Positions 9,300 through 17,757 are shown, counted from the first letter of the stretch. The stretch: DNA of 64,000 nt from Oceanobacillus indicireducens (GCF_014647195.1 NZ_BMOS01000001.1:54458-118457), one strand, 5' to 3'. A program made the numbers and translations. The notes: generated by a model not told the origin, from the sequence alone.

Positions 9300-10280
9300 A
9301 TGGTAGGAATTATTCTTGCAAGTCATGGTGATTTTGCCAATGGTATCTTGCAATCTGGAGAAATGATCTTTGGGGAGCAAGAAAATGTGAAAGCTGTTGT
9401 ACTTACACCAAGTGAAGGTCCTAATGATATTAGGGAAAAGATGAAAGAAGCAATCGCCTCTTTTGACAATCAAGATGAAGTATTATTCCTAGTTGATCTA
9501 TGGGGAGGAACCCCTTTCAATCAAGCAAATGCCCTGTTAGAAGAACGCGAACGTAAGGACGCTTGGGCAATTGTTGCTGGTTTGAACTTGCCGATGTTAA
9601 TTGAAGCATTCGCGTCACGAATGTCAATGAACACATCGCATGAAATTGCTACACATATTTTGAATACAGCGAAGGAAGGCATCAATGTATTACCTGAAAA
9701 TTTACAACCAAAAGTACCAGCAACAAAACCAGCTGCTGCTAAAGCTTCAAATGTAGGAACGCCTGGTAAATTTGAATATGTTTTGGCACGTATCGATACA
9801 CGTTTACTTCACGGGCAAGTCGCAACTTCTTGGACAAGAGCGACAAATCCAACTCGCATTATCGTTGTATCTGATGTTGTTGCGAAGGATGAACTTCGTA
9901 AAAAAATGATCCAAGAAGCTGCTCCACCGGGAGTAAAAGCGCATGTTGTTCCCATCCATAAAATGATTGAGCTTGCACAAGATGATCAACACTTCGGAGG
10001 ACAGCGTGCGCTACTTCTTTTTGAAACTCCACAAGACTTGCTTAAAGCAGTTGAAGGTGGCGTTCCATTGGATACAATCAACGTAGGTTCAATGGCACAT
10101 TCAACAGGTAAAGTTCAACCGAATAGGACGTTGGCATTTGACCAAGATGATATTGATACTTTCGCTAAATTGAAAAAACTTGGTTTGAAGTTTGATGTCC
10201 GTAAAGTCCCTAGTGATACAAAACAGAACATGGACGAAATTCTCAAACGGGCGCAAGAGGAGTTAAACAAAAGACCCTAA
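9300..10280 (+). CDS. PTS mannose-family transporter subunit IIAB
   Basis: Phosphotransfer component of a mannose/fructose/sorbose-class PTS permease, cytoplasmic, 326 residues. IIA domain (1-130): His9 in ASHGDFA is the expected HPr-phosphorylated residue, and DLWGGTPFNQ is a family motif. An Ala/Lys/Pro linker (135-156) leads to the IIB domain (157-326) with RLLHGQV, where His171 is the expected phosphosite. ATG 9300 follows AAAGGAGG. Starts the IIAB-IIC-IID run. Sugar specificity cannot be read from the sequence; the NagB-like neighbour hints at an amino sugar or related hexose. Confidence 0.95.
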   Translation: MVGIILASHGDFANGILQSGEMIFGEQENVKAVVLTPSEGPNDIREKMKEAIASFDNQDEVLFLVDLWGGTPFNQANALLEERERKDAWAIVAGLNLPMLIEAFASRMSMNTSHEIATHILNTAKEGINVLPENLQPKVPATKPAAAKASNVGTPGKFEYVLARIDTRLLHGQVATSWTRATNPTRIIVVSDVVAKDELRKKMIQEAAPPGVKAHVVPIHKMIELAQDDQHFGGQRALLLFETPQDLLKAVEGGVPLDTINVGSMAHSTGKVQPNRTLAFDQDDIDTFAKLKKLGLKFDVRKVPSDTKQNMDEILKRAQEELNKRP

Positions 10281-10306
10281 TTGTAAAGGGTAAAGGAGGA
10301 TTAATC

Positions 10307-11119
10307 ATGGTTTTGGATTTGAATGTAATTCAAATAATATTAATTTTGATCATAGCATTTATAGCTGGAATGGAAGGGATTTTAGACCAATTCCATTTTC
10401 ATCAACCAATTATTGCTTGTACGCTCATCGGCTTAGTTACAGGACAATTAGTACCAGCCCTTATTCTCGGCGGTACCCTGCAATTGATTGCTTTAGGTTG
10501 GGCAAATATCGGCGCTGCTGTCGCACCGGATGCTGCGCTTGCATCCGTAGCTTCTGCAATTATATTAGTTTTAAGTGGACAAGGTGAAGCCGGTGTATCT
10601 TCTGCAATCGCTATCGCCGTTCCACTTGCAGTTGCAGGTTTATTATTGACAATTATTGTTCGGACAATTACGACAGGGATCGTACACATTATGGATAGTG
10701 CTGCTGAAGAAGGTAATATCCGGAAAATTGAAATGTGGCAAATGATTGCTGTCTCACTACAAGGATTACGTATTGCTATTCCGGCTGGATTAATATTAGC
10801 TATTGGGGCGGGTCCGGTTAGAGGATTACTTGAAGCTATGCCATCTTGGCTAACAGATGGTTTAGCAATTGGTGGTGGAATGGTCGTAGCGGTTGGTTAT
10901 GCAATGGTTATTAACATGATGGCTACCAGAGAAGTATGGCCATTTTTCGCGATTGGTTTTGTTTTAGCAACAGTTTCGGAAATCACACTTATCGGTCTTG
11001 GTGTTATCGGCTTGTCTCTTGCACTTATCTATATTGCACTTTCTAAAAAGGGTGATTCTGGCGGCGGAAACGGCGGCAACTTTGGTGATCCACTAGGCGA
11101 TATTATTGATAATTATTAA
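10307..11119 (+). CDS. PTS mannose-family transporter subunit IIC
   Basis: Membrane channel subunit, 270 residues, almost entirely hydrophobic helices. The N-terminal region GMEGILDQFHFHQPIIACT and the loop GNIRKIEMWQM are typical of the mannose-family IIC. ATG 10307 follows AAAGGAGG, 26 bases after IIAB. It works with IID to move the sugar across the membrane while IIB phosphorylates it. The C-terminus is a short Gly/Asp-rich cytoplasmic tail. Confidence 0.95.
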   Translation: MVLDLNVIQIILILIIAFIAGMEGILDQFHFHQPIIACTLIGLVTGQLVPALILGGTLQLIALGWANIGAAVAPDAALASVASAIILVLSGQGEAGVSSAIAIAVPLAVAGLLLTIIVRTITTGIVHIMDSAAEEGNIRKIEMWQMIAVSLQGLRIAIPAGLILAIGAGPVRGLLEAMPSWLTDGLAIGGGMVVAVGYAMVINMMATREVWPFFAIGFVLATVSEITLIGLGVIGLSLALIYIALSKKGDSGGGNGGNFGDPLGDIIDNY

Positions 11120-11137
11120 AAAGGAGGCAGACATAAA

Positions 11138-12049
11138 ATGGAACAAGAAATAAGATTAACTAAAAGAGATCGTATTGCTATTTGGTGGCGTTCAACTTTT
11201 CTTCAAGGATCTTGGAACTATGAACGTATGCAAAATGGTGGCTGGGTATATTCGATGATTCCCGCAATCAAGAGATTATATACAACTAAGGAGGATCGTT
11301 CAGCTGCTTTACAACGACACTTAGAGTTTTTTAATACTCACCCATATGTAGCTTCACCTATTCTTGGTGTAACATTAGCACTTGAAGAAGAACGTGCAAA
11401 TGGTGCTCCTGTTGATGATGTTGCAATTCAAGGGGTTAAAGTAGGTATGATGGGGCCATTAGCGGGTGTAGGGGATCCACTTTTCTGGTTCACTGTTAAG
11501 CCAATCCTTGGTGCATTGGCGGCTTCACTAGCTATGACCGGTAACCCCCTTGGTCCAATTATTTACTTTGTTTTCTGGAACCTCATTCGTATGGGAACCA
11601 TGTGGTATACACAAGAACTCGGTTACAAAGCCGGTTCTAAAATCACGGAAGACTTATCTGGTGGCCTGCTTCAGGATATTACGAAGGGGGCATCCATCCT
11701 TGGTATGTTCATCCTTGGTGCATTAGTAAACCGATGGGTATCGATAACATTTACACCGATTGTTTCTTCAGTTAAACTGAGCGAGGGTGCTTATATTGAT
11801 TGGGCAAATTTACCTGCAGGTGCAGAAGGGATTAAAACTGCGCTGGAACAGATGGCTGCTGGTCTTTCGTTGAGTGAGACCGAAATAACCACTTTACAAG
11901 ATAACTTGGATATGTTAATTCCTGGTTTAGCTCCATTGCTGTTAACGCTTTTCTGTATGTGGTTGCTTAACAAGAAAGTTAACCCAATTGTAATCATTCT
12001 AGGATTGTTCGTTGCAGGTGTAGTCTTCCACGTATTAGGTATCATGTAA
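11138..12049 (+). CDS. PTS mannose-family transporter subunit IID
   Basis: Second membrane subunit, 303 residues. The N-terminal amphipathic part has RSTFLQGSWNYERMQNGGW, and MMGPLAGVGDPLFWFT is the IID signature. Helices at the C-terminus complete the permease. ATG 11138 lies 18 bases after IIC, following AAAGGAGG. An AGGTAGGA/TCCTATCT hairpin at 12075-12101 follows the gene, without a clean T-run, so some transcripts may continue into the dehydrogenase at 12209. Confidence 0.95.
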   Translation: MEQEIRLTKRDRIAIWWRSTFLQGSWNYERMQNGGWVYSMIPAIKRLYTTKEDRSAALQRHLEFFNTHPYVASPILGVTLALEEERANGAPVDDVAIQGVKVGMMGPLAGVGDPLFWFTVKPILGALAASLAMTGNPLGPIIYFVFWNLIRMGTMWYTQELGYKAGSKITEDLSGGLLQDITKGASILGMFILGALVNRWVSITFTPIVSSVKLSEGAYIDWANLPAGAEGIKTALEQMAAGLSLSETEITTLQDNLDMLIPGLAPLLLTLFCMWLLNKKVNPIVIILGLFVAGVVFHVLGIM

Positions 12050-12208
12050 AAAATCCTCATCATCCGTACGCTTAAGGTAGGATTAATGTGGCGTCCTATC
12101 TACAAGGGTGGGTGGCTTTTTAACATGACGGTTCAGGTTTTTGATCGTGTGGGTTGTGAAGATTATACTAGTATTAACTAAGGATATTAATTAGATAAGG
12201 AGTTTATT

Positions 12209-13222
12209 ATGTTAACAATAGGGTTTATTGGAAATGGGAAAAGTACAAATAGATATCATCTGCCGTTTGTACAACAAAGAGAGAATATAAAAGTAAAAAC
12301 AATCTATCAAAGAAATCCTAACCGTGAAAGCTGGGATCGGATTCCTGGAGTAAATTATATTTCTGATTTAGGTGAACTATTAAATGATAAGGAAATTCAA
12401 CTCATTGTGATTTGTACAGGAATGGACAGTCATTATGAATACGCAAAATTAGTATTAGAACATAATAAACACTGTTTGGTTGAAAAACCTTTTATGGAAA
12501 CCTCTGAACAGGCTAAAGAAATATTTGCAATGGCCAGAGAAAAAGAATTAATTGTTCAGCCGTATCAAAATAGACGTTTTGATAGCGACTTTTTAACCGT
12601 TCAAAAGGTTATTGAAGAAGGAAAACTAGGTGACTTACTAGAAGTGGAAATGCATTTTGACTATTATCGTCCTGAAATACCGGAGTCTGCCCATTCATTT
12701 GATCGTGTTGAGTCATTTTTATATGCGCATGGTACGCATACAATAGATCAGGTTATTAGTTATTTCGGTAAACCGGATGATATACACTATGATGTAAGGC
12801 AATTATTAGGACAAGGAAGAATGAATGATTACTTTGATTTGGATTTATATTATGGTAATTTAAAGGTATCTGTTAAATCGAGTTATTTTAGAATCAAAGA
12901 GAGACCCAGCTTTGTCGTTTATGGCAAAAAAGGGAGCTTTGTGAAAAAAACTAAAGATCGCCAGGAAGAACACTTAAAGTTATTTTATATGCCTAATAAT
13001 AAAGATTTTGGTGTGGATACAATAGAACATTACGGTGTACTAACATATATGGATGAAGAAGGTATCCATGAAGAAAAAGTGACATCTGTAAATGGCGATT
13101 ATGGAAGAGTTTATGATGATTTATATGAAGCCATCATAAATGGAAAAGAAAAAACGATTACAGACGAACAGACATTGTTGCAAATGGAAATACTAGAAAC
13201 TGGAATTAAAAATTTGGGGTAA
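12209..13222 (+). CDS. Gfo/Idh/MocA-family oxidoreductase (copy 2)
   Basis: Probable NAD(P)-dependent dehydrogenase, 337 residues. The Rossmann start is GFIGNGKSTNRYHLPF and VEKPF lies near residue 94. ATG 12209 follows TAAGGAG. The N-terminal pattern resembles YhhX/YdgJ-like members. It is the last gene of the PTS run (160 bp after IID). Together with copy 1 it suggests that the sugar, or its phosphate, is oxidised or epimerised, but no substrate can be named. Confidence 0.87.
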   Translation: MLTIGFIGNGKSTNRYHLPFVQQRENIKVKTIYQRNPNRESWDRIPGVNYISDLGELLNDKEIQLIVICTGMDSHYEYAKLVLEHNKHCLVEKPFMETSEQAKEIFAMAREKELIVQPYQNRRFDSDFLTVQKVIEEGKLGDLLEVEMHFDYYRPEIPESAHSFDRVESFLYAHGTHTIDQVISYFGKPDDIHYDVRQLLGQGRMNDYFDLDLYYGNLKVSVKSSYFRIKERPSFVVYGKKGSFVKKTKDRQEEHLKLFYMPNNKDFGVDTIEHYGVLTYMDEEGIHEEKVTSVNGDYGRVYDDLYEAIINGKEKTITDEQTLLQMEILETGIKNLG

Positions 13223-13343
13223 AACAATGCCTGATTCTATTATAAATTCTAGATAAGGAATTTGGGATTAGCCTAGATTACGATAGAGGTCATAACAGCA
13301 TCATTTAAGGAAAAGTATTGAAAATGAACCATAATGGAGTAAA

Positions 13344-13385
13344 AAGTGAAACAATCATATGCTCATTAATATGATTGTTTCACTT
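13344..13385. terminator. Perfect 17-bp hairpin, probable bidirectional terminator
   Basis: AAGTGAAACAATCATAT pairs perfectly with ATATGATTGTTTCACTT around an 8-base loop, with A-runs upstream and T-rich sequence downstream. It closes the sugar locus. Confidence 0.75.
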
Positions 13386-13413
13386 ATTAAAGATTTATAA
13401 GCCTTTCTTGTTC

Positions 13414-13860
13414 TTATTTATCCATATTATGCTGGATTTCAAGAGCTTCTTCTTTTATCAGATCCGTTATTTCCATAATATGTTAAACGTACGCTTCATT
13501 TGCTAAAAGGCGCTGCGTTATTACTTCTTTAGCTATTCTTTCTCCCTTTTTTCTTCGGTTGTGCCCAGAGTTCAGCTTCGTGCTTAGCTGATTCTTCGTC
13601 CATAATATGTTTTAGGCGGGATTCACAGCCAAAAATTGTTCAGGGACCATGCTAAGTTCTTCCAAGTTATGAAAGATTTTTTAGTGTTTTCTCGTTCATT
13701 GCTATCACCTCCAGTTCACGCGATAAATGTCCTCATAATATTTGTCAAAATGAATTTATCCATATTTTCATGCAAGAGATAGAATGTATGGAACCGTTCT
13801 GTTTGTTTAATCATATAAAGCTCATATAAAATATCCTTAAGCGGCTTGCGTCCTGTCTTG
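13414..13860 (-). pseudogene. Relic of a Rpn-family recombination-promoting nuclease
   Basis: The minus strand holds broken pieces that read like the second half of Rpn (PD-(D/E)XK, transposase-like) proteins. One is ERFHTFYLLHENMDKFIL (within 13716-13860). Another begins MNEKTLKNLS at 13699 and continues, after frame changes and stops, through RLKHIMDEESAKHEAELWAQ and a NMDK end at 13414. Several frameshifts and missing segments make it nonfunctional. The open frame 13716-13964 extends upstream without Rpn-like character. Confidence 0.55.
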
Positions 13861-13964
13861 CTTGTTTTTCTCATTACCAAAAAGCTACTTGAAGACACAA
13901 AAAAGAGTGCCAAAAATACTCGAGTGAAAAGGGTACTAAGAAAAGCTTGACACAAACTGTTCAT

Positions 13965-14180
13965 GAATTGCCATTGAAAGGGGTTCGTTTCTTTGATAAG
14001 GTTATATTAGGTGTCGTTAGAACTTGTTTAATTCTGTTTTCCCTTACCAGAACAAAAGGATGAGAAGAACAAGCTATTTGCCGTGACTTCCTACTACAGA
14101 CGACAATCATTACCAGCCAAGCCTGGTATTAATGTACTTTCAAGCATAAGAAACAAGAAAAATTGATATGGAGGATTTAT
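13965..14180 (+). other. Spacer without recognised gene
   Basis: A short open stretch (about 14038-14163, containing LPEQKDEKNKLFAVTSYY) may be another relic, but it has no start, ribosome site or family I recognise. A GGAGG site at 14170-14174 serves the lipoprotein gene. Confidence 0.3.
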
Positions 14181-14936
14181 ATGAAAAAAATCATTACGCC
14201 ATTTATTATCGTATTAATTCTTTTACTTTCAGCGTGTGGAAATGGGGAAAAGGAGGAAGTAACAGAAGGAACGGATGAGTTAGTTGCGCTTGAAGTAGAG
14301 TTCAATGTTCCGGAAACTGCTGAACCAGGAGAAACCGTCGAACTTGAAGCTATTGTCAGCTATGGAGACGAGCTTGTTGAGGATGCGGATGAAGTGAACT
14401 TTGAGTATTGGTTAAAAGGTGATGAAGATGACAGTTCCGAAATAGACGGTATACATACAGAAGACGGAAGATATACGGCAGAAGTGACTTTCCCGGAAGA
14501 TGGTACGTACGAAATATATGCCCACACGACTGCTCGTGGTTTGCATACGATGCCACTTAAATCCATTATCGTCGGTGATGGCGGTGAAGCAGCAGGGGAA
14601 TCTGGACATCACGCACATCATGAACACAACGCTCATACAGACGGCTTCCATTTGCACTTCATGGAGCCAGATACCGTTCAAACGAATGAAGTAATTGATC
14701 TGACTGTCCATCTACAGTTGGAAGATAAAGCAATGGAAGATGCAATCGTTCGTTATGAAATTGCCCCAGAAGGAGACGATGAGAATACAGCTTGGGTTGA
14801 TGCTGAAGAAACAGTAGCTGGAGAGTACATTGCAGCTCACGAATTTACCGAACCAGGAACGTATAAGCTTGTCATTCATGTTGAAGATGACGCAGATCTT
14901 CATGAGCATGATGAATATATGATTGAAGTTGAATAG
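14181..14936 (+). CDS. FixH/YtkA-like lipoprotein with two domains
   Basis: Secreted lipoprotein of 251 residues. The signal peptide ends in the lipobox LLSAC (Cys at about residue 16), so it should be anchored to the outer face of the membrane. Two YtkA/FixH-like beta domains (about 30-130 and 155-250), both with PGETVELEAIV/TNEVIDLTVHL-type patterns, flank a His-rich segment HHAHHEHNAHTDGFHLH. Another His/Glu cluster, DLHEHDEYM, lies at the end. Metal binding, probably copper, is inferred from these clusters. ATG 14181 follows GGAGG. A terminator follows directly, so it is monocistronic. Confidence 0.8.
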   Translation: MKKIITPFIIVLILLLSACGNGEKEEVTEGTDELVALEVEFNVPETAEPGETVELEAIVSYGDELVEDADEVNFEYWLKGDEDDSSEIDGIHTEDGRYTAEVTFPEDGTYEIYAHTTARGLHTMPLKSIIVGDGGEAAGESGHHAHHEHNAHTDGFHLHFMEPDTVQTNEVIDLTVHLQLEDKAMEDAIVRYEIAPEGDDENTAWVDAEETVAGEYIAAHEFTEPGTYKLVIHVEDDADLHEHDEYMIEVE

Positions 14937-14948
14937 TACTTATAATAT

Positions 14949-14985
14949 TAGTGCGGGCTATTAAAAAAGCTCCGCACTATTTTAT
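14949..14985 (+). terminator. Lipoprotein gene terminator
   Basis: TAGTGCGG pairs with CCGCACTA, followed by TTTTAT. Confidence 0.85.
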
Positions 14986-15134
14986 GTTATGTAATTGGAG
15001 AGAATTGGATTATTCTTAGAGGTTTTAGGGTGTATTATTGCAACAAATCATCTACTGAATTAGGGACAGGAGAATATTGTTATGATAGCGGCACATGCAA
15101 ATAGTATGATCCGGCTCATGAAGCAATAAAGCAG

Positions 15135-15524
15135 ATGGTGAAAGCGGGAGTGACTGTCGGTTTTTTTATTGGGTGGATCGTAGGACTTCCACAATGGTCT
15201 TCAGCCATTGTGATGCAGAGTCTTTATGTCATACTAATCGTTACTATGTTAACCATTGTTCTAAGTACTCCTGTTGCTTTCTTTGCAAGTTATAGTCGTG
15301 GATATTTAGCTCCGGTAGGCTTTGTCATTATTACACTTATTTCTTCTCAAATTGTTGCAGCTGTAGGACACGGTGAATATTTTCCATGGGCGGTACCGGC
15401 ACTCTACAGTGGTTTAACGGGAGAAAACATCATCAGTTGGAGCAGTTTAATCATCATCTGCATTACAAGTTTGTTAGGCTTTCTTAGTACATTATATTGG
15501 TGGCTTTTTGCAGACCAGCATTAA
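15135..15524 (+). pseudogene. C-terminal half of a BcrB-type ABC transporter permease
   Basis: The 129-residue frame holds about four membrane helices and reads like the second half of bacitracin-resistance-type ABC-2 permeases (STPVAFFASYSRGYLAPVGF, HGEYFPWAVPALYSG, YWWLFADQH at the end). Family members are roughly twice as long. The first half is absent upstream, there is no ribosome site before the ATG, and no partner ATPase is nearby. I take it as a truncated relic, although a translated fragment cannot be excluded. Confidence 0.65.
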
Positions 15525-15572
15525 GAAAGGTATGATATTGCTAAGATACGAATACTACGGGAGGAGATTTAC

Positions 15573-15956
15573 TTGGATTTACAAATTGGAGATATCATCC
15601 GTTTTGAACGGACATTCACAAAAAAAGATGTCGCAATGTTTACAACAGTATCTAAAGATGAAGGAGACCATCATACGGAGCCCGATGAACTTGGAAGGTT
15701 AGTAGTTCAAGGGTTGCTGACTGCTACATTGCCGACGAAGGTTGGGGGAGACTATAACGTATTAGCTCGTACAATGAAATTTGAATTCTTTAGACCTGTT
15801 TTCACCGGAGATACAATTAGCTGTGAAGTAACAATCGAGGAATTGGAAAAGAAAAAGAATAATCGATTTTCCATTATGGCAACGTTTACATGTGTGAATC
15901 AACATGAAAAGGAAGTACTAAGCGGATATTTTGCTGGAGTAATCTTGACGGATTGA
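15573..15956 (+). CDS. MaoC-like hotdog-fold protein
   Basis: 127 residues with the MaoC/PhaJ-like pattern GDIIRFERTFTKKDVAMFT and FFRPVFTGDTI. Such proteins hydrate or dehydrate acyl-CoA thioesters, or are degenerate relatives. The usual Asp/His active pair (DxNPxH) reads KDEGDHH here, so activity is uncertain. TTG 15573 is preceded by GGGAGGAG. It lies 89 bp before the DinB/YfiT gene, same strand, with no terminator between. Confidence 0.75.
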   Translation: MDLQIGDIIRFERTFTKKDVAMFTTVSKDEGDHHTEPDELGRLVVQGLLTATLPTKVGGDYNVLARTMKFEFFRPVFTGDTISCEVTIEELEKKKNNRFSIMATFTCVNQHEKEVLSGYFAGVILTD

Positions 15957-16045
15957 AACTTATTTGACGCTTAACTGGGTTGTTGGTACGCTAAGAATAG
16001 AAGATCGATAGATTATGATTACTTATAGGATGGGGGAGAAGCGTT

Positions 16046-16561
16046 TTGAATAAGGATGTCATGTTCCCAATTGGTGAATTAGAAGTTCCGGAAAAGGTAA
16101 CATTAGAAAATGTTCAAGAATGGTTAAAGCAAATTGAGTCATATACGGGTCGATTAAGAGAAACCGTCGATTCATTGAATGGTGAGGAACTAAGCAAAAC
16201 GTATCGGGATGGTAGTTGGAACGTGAGGCAGCTCGTTCATCATATTGCAGACTCTCAGTTGAACATGTTCCAACGGTTAAAACTTGCTTTGACAGATGAT
16301 AATCCAACCGTACCAAACTTCATTCAAGATGAGTGGGCAGTTCAACCGGATACAGAACTCCCTGTAGAACCTTCTATTAAAATGTTAGAAGGGATCAATG
16401 AGCGGATTGTAGCTTTGGGAAATAGCTTAACGGAAGATCAATTAAAACGAACCTTTACACATGAAATAAACGGAAAAATAACCGTTGCAACCAAGGTAGC
16501 CAAATTAGCCTGGCATGAAGAGCATCACTTGGCTCACATTAAACTTGCATTAGCTAAATAA
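16046..16561 (+). CDS. DinB/YfiT-family metal-dependent enzyme (putative bacillithiol transferase)
   Basis: Four-helix DinB-fold protein of 171 residues. YRDGSWNVRQLVHHIADSQ and WHEEHHLAHI supply the three His of the metal site seen in B. subtilis YfiT (BstA). The family is annotated as bacillithiol S-transferase or metal-dependent hydrolase, detoxifying electrophiles in the cytoplasm. TTG 16046 follows GGGGGAGAA. Length matches the family. Confidence 0.85.
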   Translation: MNKDVMFPIGELEVPEKVTLENVQEWLKQIESYTGRLRETVDSLNGEELSKTYRDGSWNVRQLVHHIADSQLNMFQRLKLALTDDNPTVPNFIQDEWAVQPDTELPVEPSIKMLEGINERIVALGNSLTEDQLKRTFTHEINGKITVATKVAKLAWHEEHHLAHIKLALAK

Positions 16562-16562
16562 T

Positions 16563-16858
16563 CAACTAGTTGATTCTGATTTTAGAAATGCATTATTAAA
16601 AATTAGCGAACTTTTAGATTCGGGAGATGAATTAAACAAGGCTATTCTTAAATGGTTAGGATTGGTTGAGAAGGAAACTATTCAATCAGCAGAAATGATG
16701 CTTATGATCTTGTTAGGCATGGCCATCTCCAGGCTTTAAAGCTTGGGAGGCTTAAAGTATCTACCTTTGAACTTGAGGACTTCATGAAGCGGAATGTAAA
16801 TAAAGATTTTTCAAACTTGAACAATGTAACGGATTTAACTTTTCCAGAGGAGAAATAA
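16563..16858 (+). pseudogene. Relics: 3' end of a PemK/MazF-like gene and a frameshifted excisionase-type HTH
   Basis: The first 65 bases encode VDSDFRNALLKISELLDSGDE, nearly the same as the C-terminus of the toxin at 17235 (VDFDLKNALLKINEFLDSGEE). This is a partial second copy. The following sequence, in another frame, encodes a DNA-binding tail containing DLVRHGHLQALKLGRLKVST and ending FPEEK at 16858, as in excisionase-type HTH proteins. The two frames are joined by ETIQSAE then a frame change, with the middle of the HTH missing. Looks like debris of a mobile element or TA locus. Confidence 0.6.
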
Positions 16859-17003
16859 ACTGTTCATAGTAGCAATCAGGTGTAAATTTGGTTATTCAAT
16901 GCAAATTTAACCTTATAAGGTTTACATTAAGTATGAAGATGATATACTTATAATACAAGATGTTTTCAAAGATGTTTTTCAAACATAGGTATTTTATTGA
17001 CAA

Positions 17004-17057
17004 TTGACAGCGATACTATTCATACATATAAGTAAGGATGTGATATGTATGAATAGT
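17004..17057 (+). promoter_or_regulatory. Toxin-antitoxin promoter with 15-bp inverted repeat
   Basis: TTGACA (17004-17009), 17 bases, TATAAG (17027-17032). ACTATTCATACATAT (17015-17029) and its exact complement (17043-17057) span the -10 and start site, separated by 13 bases. This is a typical place for an autorepressor operator, or it could fold in the RNA leader. Confidence 0.65.
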
Positions 17058-17087
17058 GACGATAAAAGAGGTAAAGGGGATGAGGAT

Positions 17088-17231
17088 ATGACTGTAGCAG
17101 AACTTAGAAAGAGCATAAAGTCAAAAAATCATACAAGAAGAATTCCACATTTAAATTCAGTAAATGGGAAAGTTAAGATTGATTCTAAGGACCCTAAGCA
17201 AGTTAAGTGGTTTGAAGAATTTAAAAAGTAA
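17088..17231 (+). CDS. Small protein upstream of PemK/MazF-like toxin (candidate antitoxin)
   Basis: 47 residues from ATG 17088, which follows AAAGGGGATGAGG; an in-frame ATG at 17049 lies inside the inverted repeat and has a weaker site. The product is very basic (KSIKSKNHTRRIPHL) with WFEEF near the end. I do not recognise a family. It ends 3 bases before the toxin start and shares its promoter, the usual antitoxin position. Whether it binds DNA or toxin is inference. Confidence 0.6.
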   Translation: MTVAELRKSIKSKNHTRRIPHLNSVNGKVKIDSKDPKQVKWFEEFKK

Positions 17232-17234
17232 AGT

Positions 17235-17603
17235 ATGAAGCTAAATATTGGTGATGTGTATTGGTTAACAGTTACTTACCCTAAAACGTCTGAAGTTGAA
17301 ACAAGACCAGTTGTCATATATGACTTTGAAAATGGTTCACCTGTTATCGCATCTTTTGCAACTATTACAGGTGCGGAGATAAAGGATTTTGAAGGTAAAT
17401 ATGATAAATGGAAATCTCCTATATTCCAATGGAAAAATGCAGGTTTAGATAAAAAATCATATGTTAAAGCAAATAACATTGCAACTGTTGATGCAAATGT
17501 ATTTAATAAAAAAGATTATATTGGACAATTAGTTGATTTTGATTTAAAAAATGCGTTATTAAAAATTAATGAGTTTTTAGATTCGGGAGAAGAACCATGG
17601 TAG
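17235..17603 (+). CDS. PemK/MazF-like toxin family protein
   Basis: 122 residues. The N-terminus MKLNIGDVYWLTV and the TRPVVIYDFENG segment match the SH3-like barrel of the PemK/MazF endoribonuclease fold. The middle is Lys-rich, and the end, LLKINEFLDSGEEPW, recurs as a relic at 16563. Such toxins cut mRNA and are held in check by the small protein encoded just upstream. Base composition is more AT-rich than the neighbouring core genes, in line with acquisition. A ribosome site is weak (AAAAAGTAAAGT), so translation may be coupled. Confidence 0.7.
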   Translation: MKLNIGDVYWLTVTYPKTSEVETRPVVIYDFENGSPVIASFATITGAEIKDFEGKYDKWKSPIFQWKNAGLDKKSYVKANNIATVDANVFNKKDYIGQLVDFDLKNALLKINEFLDSGEEPW

Positions 17604-17714
17604 TATTCATTACTATTATGGTTTTTATTTTTGTGAAAATCAAGGATGATACAAATCTAAACAGCCCCAAATACATACATTTCTATGCTTTATCCTGCAT
17701 TCTTGATAAAATAG

Positions 17715-17757
17715 AAAAAGCCTAGAAATGCTGATGTATCAGCACTTCAAAGGCTTT
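17715..17757 (-). terminator. rpsD terminator
   Basis: On the minus strand AAAGCCT...AGGCTTT, with GTGCTGAT/ATCAGCA inner pairing, is followed by TTTTTC. Marks the right end of the accessory segment. Confidence 0.85.

Noticed and set aside
12075..12101. Terminator after the IID gene
   Set aside because: The hairpin has no T-run; recorded only as a possible weak stop.
13716..13964. 82-codon minus-strand frame as an intact gene
   Set aside because: Its last third reads as an Rpn fragment and the rest is low-quality; treated as part of the relic.
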